This document shows, piece by piece, positions 61,625-64,000 of a stretch of DNA of 64,000 nucleotides. A program made the translations under genes and the position numbers. The notes below the pieces were generated by a model. The model made no database searches, had not been told where the DNA came from, and saw only the letters and a program-made list of their open reading frames with translations. Within the stretch, counting starts at the first letter, position 1, and each line of letters starts with the position of its first letter. The stretch lies in contig SGBD01000001.1 in assembly GCA_004195035.1 (NCBI GenBank), forward strand, positions 124,001-188,000, written 5' to 3'. The stretch comes from Candidatus Acidulodesulfobacterium ferriphilum. GTDB taxonomy: Bacteria > SZUA-79 > Acidulodesulfobacterales > Acidulodesulfobacteraceae.

Positions 61625-63190
61625 ATGAAACCTGTTAAAACCAGATTAATTTTAATAATTTCTCTTATAGTTATATCTATTTTTTCGGTAATTCCCTCGA
61701 TTTATCCAAACACGCCGGGCTGGTGGAAAGCCGTCATCGGCAACGCGGAGATGCGTTTAGGACTCGATCTTCAGGGCGGCGTTTATCTTGTCGAAAGAGT
61801 CGAGACCGGCAAAGCGGTAAAAGAAAAACTTTATAAGGATTATACGGATATAAAATCATTCGTTGGGAGTAAAGGCTACGGCAAAGATGCCGTAAGTTTC
61901 GAAGATTCACATATAAAAATTAAGGGAAAACTTTTAAAAAATACGCAGGAACTGACAAAATATCTTGCGGAACATCACGGCTCCCTGCAGCTTATGGGCG
62001 ATAAAATATATTTTGAAAAATCGGCTCTTTCAAAATATAAAGAAGAGGCGGTAAGCGGCGCCGTGGAGGTTATGAGAAACAGGATCGACCAGTTTGGCTT
62101 AGTCGCTCCAAAAATTGCCAGACAGGGCAAAAATTTAATAGTCGTGGAACTGCCCGGCGTCAAGGATGTTAAACAGGCCGTTAAGCTTATAGGAAAAACC
62201 GCAAGATTAACATTTAAATTAGTTGACGATAAACACAGCCTGCTAAAAGCATTAAACGGAAAAATCCAGAAAGGAGACGAAATTCTTTACCATACAACCT
62301 ACAACAAATTTTCTCATAAAACGACAAAAAGGCCGTATCTTATAGAAAAGCCGATTTTAATGAGCGGGGCCGAAATTTCAAGCGCAAATGTCCAGATAAA
62401 CCGTTACAATCAGCCTATTGTCGAGGTCGCTTTGAATTCGGACGGGGCAAAAAAATTTGGGGATATAACTACAAAATACACGGGCAAAAGGCTTGCCATT
62501 ATACTCGACGACAATGTAATCTCGGCTCCTGTTATAGAAGAACCCATACTGGGCGGAAACGCTTCTATTTCAGGAAGATTTACCATGGCTCAGGCTAATA
62601 ATCTCGCAATAGCCCTTCGTTCCGGGGCATTACCCGCTCCGGTAAAAATAATCCAGAATGAAACGGTAGGCCCTACTCTGGGGGCAGACTCCATACATGC
62701 GGGCATACTTGCCGCCATTGTCGGAACTATCTTAGTTATCGGATTTATGATATTTTATTACAAACTATCGGGATTAATCGCAGATTTTGCCCTTCTTGAA
62801 AATGTATTATTCCTTATGGCCGCTCTGTCCTTGTTCGGCGCGACCTTGACTCTTCCCGGCATCGCAGGAATAATTCTTACTATAGGTATGGCGGTTGATT
62901 CGAATGTCCTCATTTTTGAAAGGATAAGGGAGGAATTAAGAGAAAATAAACCGGTGGTTATTGCTATCGAAAACGGGTATAACAAGGCATTTTTTACGAT
63001 TTTAGATTCTCATGTCACCGCTCTTATAACCGCCGCCGTCTTATTCTATTTTGGTTCCGGTCCAGTAAAAGGCTTTGCCGTAACATTATCTCTCGGCATT
63101 ATTATAAATCTGTTTACTTCGTTAGTCGGCACAAAAGTTATATTCGACATTATATCGAACAAAAGGGAACTTAACAAATTAAGCATTTAA
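61625..63190 (+). CDS. secD: Protein translocase subunit SecD
   Basis: The 521-residue membrane protein has an N-terminal helix, the motif LGLDLQGGVYL, a large periplasmic domain including VMRNRIDQFGLVAPKIARQG, and the C-terminal RND-like helices with AVDSNVLIFERIREELR. SecDF uses the proton-motive force to assist export. It lies between yajC and secF. Confidence 0.96.
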   Translation: MKPVKTRLILIISLIVISIFSVIPSIYPNTPGWWKAVIGNAEMRLGLDLQGGVYLVERVETGKAVKEKLYKDYTDIKSFVGSKGYGKDAVSFEDSHIKIKGKLLKNTQELTKYLAEHHGSLQLMGDKIYFEKSALSKYKEEAVSGAVEVMRNRIDQFGLVAPKIARQGKNLIVVELPGVKDVKQAVKLIGKTARLTFKLVDDKHSLLKALNGKIQKGDEILYHTTYNKFSHKTTKRPYLIEKPILMSGAEISSANVQINRYNQPIVEVALNSDGAKKFGDITTKYTGKRLAIILDDNVISAPVIEEPILGGNASISGRFTMAQANNLAIALRSGALPAPVKIIQNETVGPTLGADSIHAGILAAIVGTILVIGFMIFYYKLSGLIADFALLENVLFLMAALSLFGATLTLPGIAGIILTIGMAVDSNVLIFERIREELRENKPVVIAIENGYNKAFFTILDSHVTALITAAVLFYFGSGPVKGFAVTLSLGIIINLFTSLVGTKVIFDIISNKRELNKLSI

Positions 63191-63215
63191 TTCTAATTCA
63201 AGGAGTTAAAAAAAA

Positions 63216-64000
63216 TTGGAATTTATAAAAAACACAAATTTTAATTTTATCGGCAAAAAAAAATATTCGTTCGTATTATCGTCTATTCTTGTAGTACTCG
63301 GATTAATCGAATTAATTACGATGATTTTAGGCACGGCAAGAATCGGAATAGATTTTACCGGCGGGCTGTCTTTGCAGCTTTCGTTTCAACATAAAATATC
63401 CGTCGCGGATGTCAGGAAGGAACTTCTGTCAAAAGGGTTTAAAGATGTAAAAATCGTTAAAATAAAGGGTAAAAACGATATTATAATCCAAACTAAAGCG
63501 GTGGCCAAGGATTTAAATAAATATACGGATGAAATAAAGACAACTGTACAAAATGCCTTTAAAAACAATCCGTCCAAAGTGTTAAATAATGAAATGATCG
63601 GTCCCTCCGTCGGTAAAAAATTAGCTAAAGACGCTATTGTCGCAATTATAATATCGATTATTGCAATCATACTTTATATAACATGGAGATTTGAATTTAG
63701 ATTCGGCCTTGCCGCCGCTATCGGTCTTGCCCACGATGTCCTTGCGCTTATGGGAATTATTTTTATTTTTCAGAAAGAAATAACCCTTCTTGTTATTACG
63801 GCTATTTTAACCGTTGCGGGTTATTCCCTTACCGATAAAGTCGTTGTTTTTGACAGAATTAGAGAAAACTTGAAAAAAAGAGCGGAGAAGACAGAGCAAA
63901 TTAATTTAAATGACCTGGTAAATAAAAGTATAAACGAGGTTTTGACAAGAACTGTCGTTACATCGCTTACGGTAATCTTAGTGGTTTTATCTTTGTTTTT
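63216..64000 (+). CDS. secF: Protein translocase subunit SecF, 5' part
   Basis: This is an open frame from a TTG start to the window edge (261 codons seen). AAGGAG lies 10 bases before the TTG. The translated protein begins MEFIKNTNFNFIGKKKY, has an N-terminal helix, the SecF motif IGIDFTGGLSLQLSF, then GPSVGKKL and the RND block SLTDKVVVFDRIRENL. It follows secD by 25 bp. It is partial only because the window ends. Confidence 0.94.
   Translation, partial: MEFIKNTNFNFIGKKKYSFVLSSILVVLGLIELITMILGTARIGIDFTGGLSLQLSFQHKISVADVRKELLSKGFKDVKIVKIKGKNDIIIQTKAVAKDLNKYTDEIKTTVQNAFKNNPSKVLNNEMIGPSVGKKLAKDAIVAIIISIIAIILYITWRFEFRFGLAAAIGLAHDVLALMGIIFIFQKEITLLVITAILTVAGYSLTDKVVVFDRIRENLKKRAEKTEQINLNDLVNKSINEVLTRTVVTSLTVILVVLSLF

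Noticed and set aside
1-64000. tRNA, rRNA and phage or intact insertion-sequence genes
   Set aside because: All gaps were read for cloverleaf arms, conserved rRNA segments and transposase or integrase frames; none was convincing. A tRNA search program would be the decisive check.

Overview
The window is low-GC, gene-dense chromosomal DNA of a Gram-negative, probably anaerobic or facultative sulfur/iron bacterium of deltaproteobacterial type. Gene order and protein content (queA-tgt-yajC-secD-secF, surE-pcm-rpoS, a PSP1/RicT protein, a TatD-radical SAM fusion, BamD, outer-membrane cytochrome, SoxYZ, HdrB-like SdhE) fit that broad group. The acidophilic sulfate-reducing/iron-cycling lineage Acidulodesulfobacterales is one plausible home, but this is inference from gene content and was not tested by any search. 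No rRNA, tRNA, CRISPR array, phage or intact transposase gene was seen.

Layout. 1-6.4 kb (+): Rrf2 regulator, cysteine desulfurase, mnmA, mtaB, rnc, der. 6.4-10.5 kb (-): a small coiled-coil protein, then sdhA-sdhB-HdrB-like subunit. 10.8-17.8 kb (-): histidine kinase, NtrC-type regulator, then a periplasmic sulfur cluster ccdA-thioredoxin-soxY-soxZ-DsrE-ModA-like. Between regulator and cluster I read a canonical sigma-54 promoter with two upstream palindromes, so the cluster looks like a regulon of its neighbouring two-component system. 17.9-21 kb (-): LsrF-type aldolase, a coiled-coil repeat protein, and a monohaem cytochrome-porin resembling Cyc2. 21.7-24.7 kb (-): tusA-like, iscU and a second NifS whose PLP lysine is replaced by arginine; a monohaem cytochrome; apt. 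25-35 kb (-): a polyprenol-phosphate sugar synthase/GT39 pair, a kinase fusion, rpoS-pcm-surE-merR-ihfA, rplT-rpmI-infC, bamD and a second lipoprotein. 35-51.6 kb (-): alaS, recX, pilT, recA, cinA, pgpA, rodA, mrdA, suhB, larE, a SurA/PpiD-like protein and mreDCB. 51.7-64 kb: a YhaM-like nuclease (+), TatD-radical SAM, metG, ricT, holB and tmk (-), then queA, tgt, yajC, secD and the start of secF (+).

Two small repeat families are scattered between and inside genes. One is a MITE-like element of 83-236 bp built around a GGATTCCCGC hairpin. Its terminal inverted repeats differ from copy to copy but match each other within a copy, and some copies have short target-site duplications. The other is a 35-37 bp near-perfect palindrome (arms like GGGTCTGATTT), found once as a terminator and twice inserted in frame in the GT39 gene.

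The strongest candidates for new biology are the sigma-54-controlled SoxYZ/DsrE/ModA periplasmic cluster, which lacks all the Sox catalytic subunits here, and the lysine-less NifS beside IscU and TusA.
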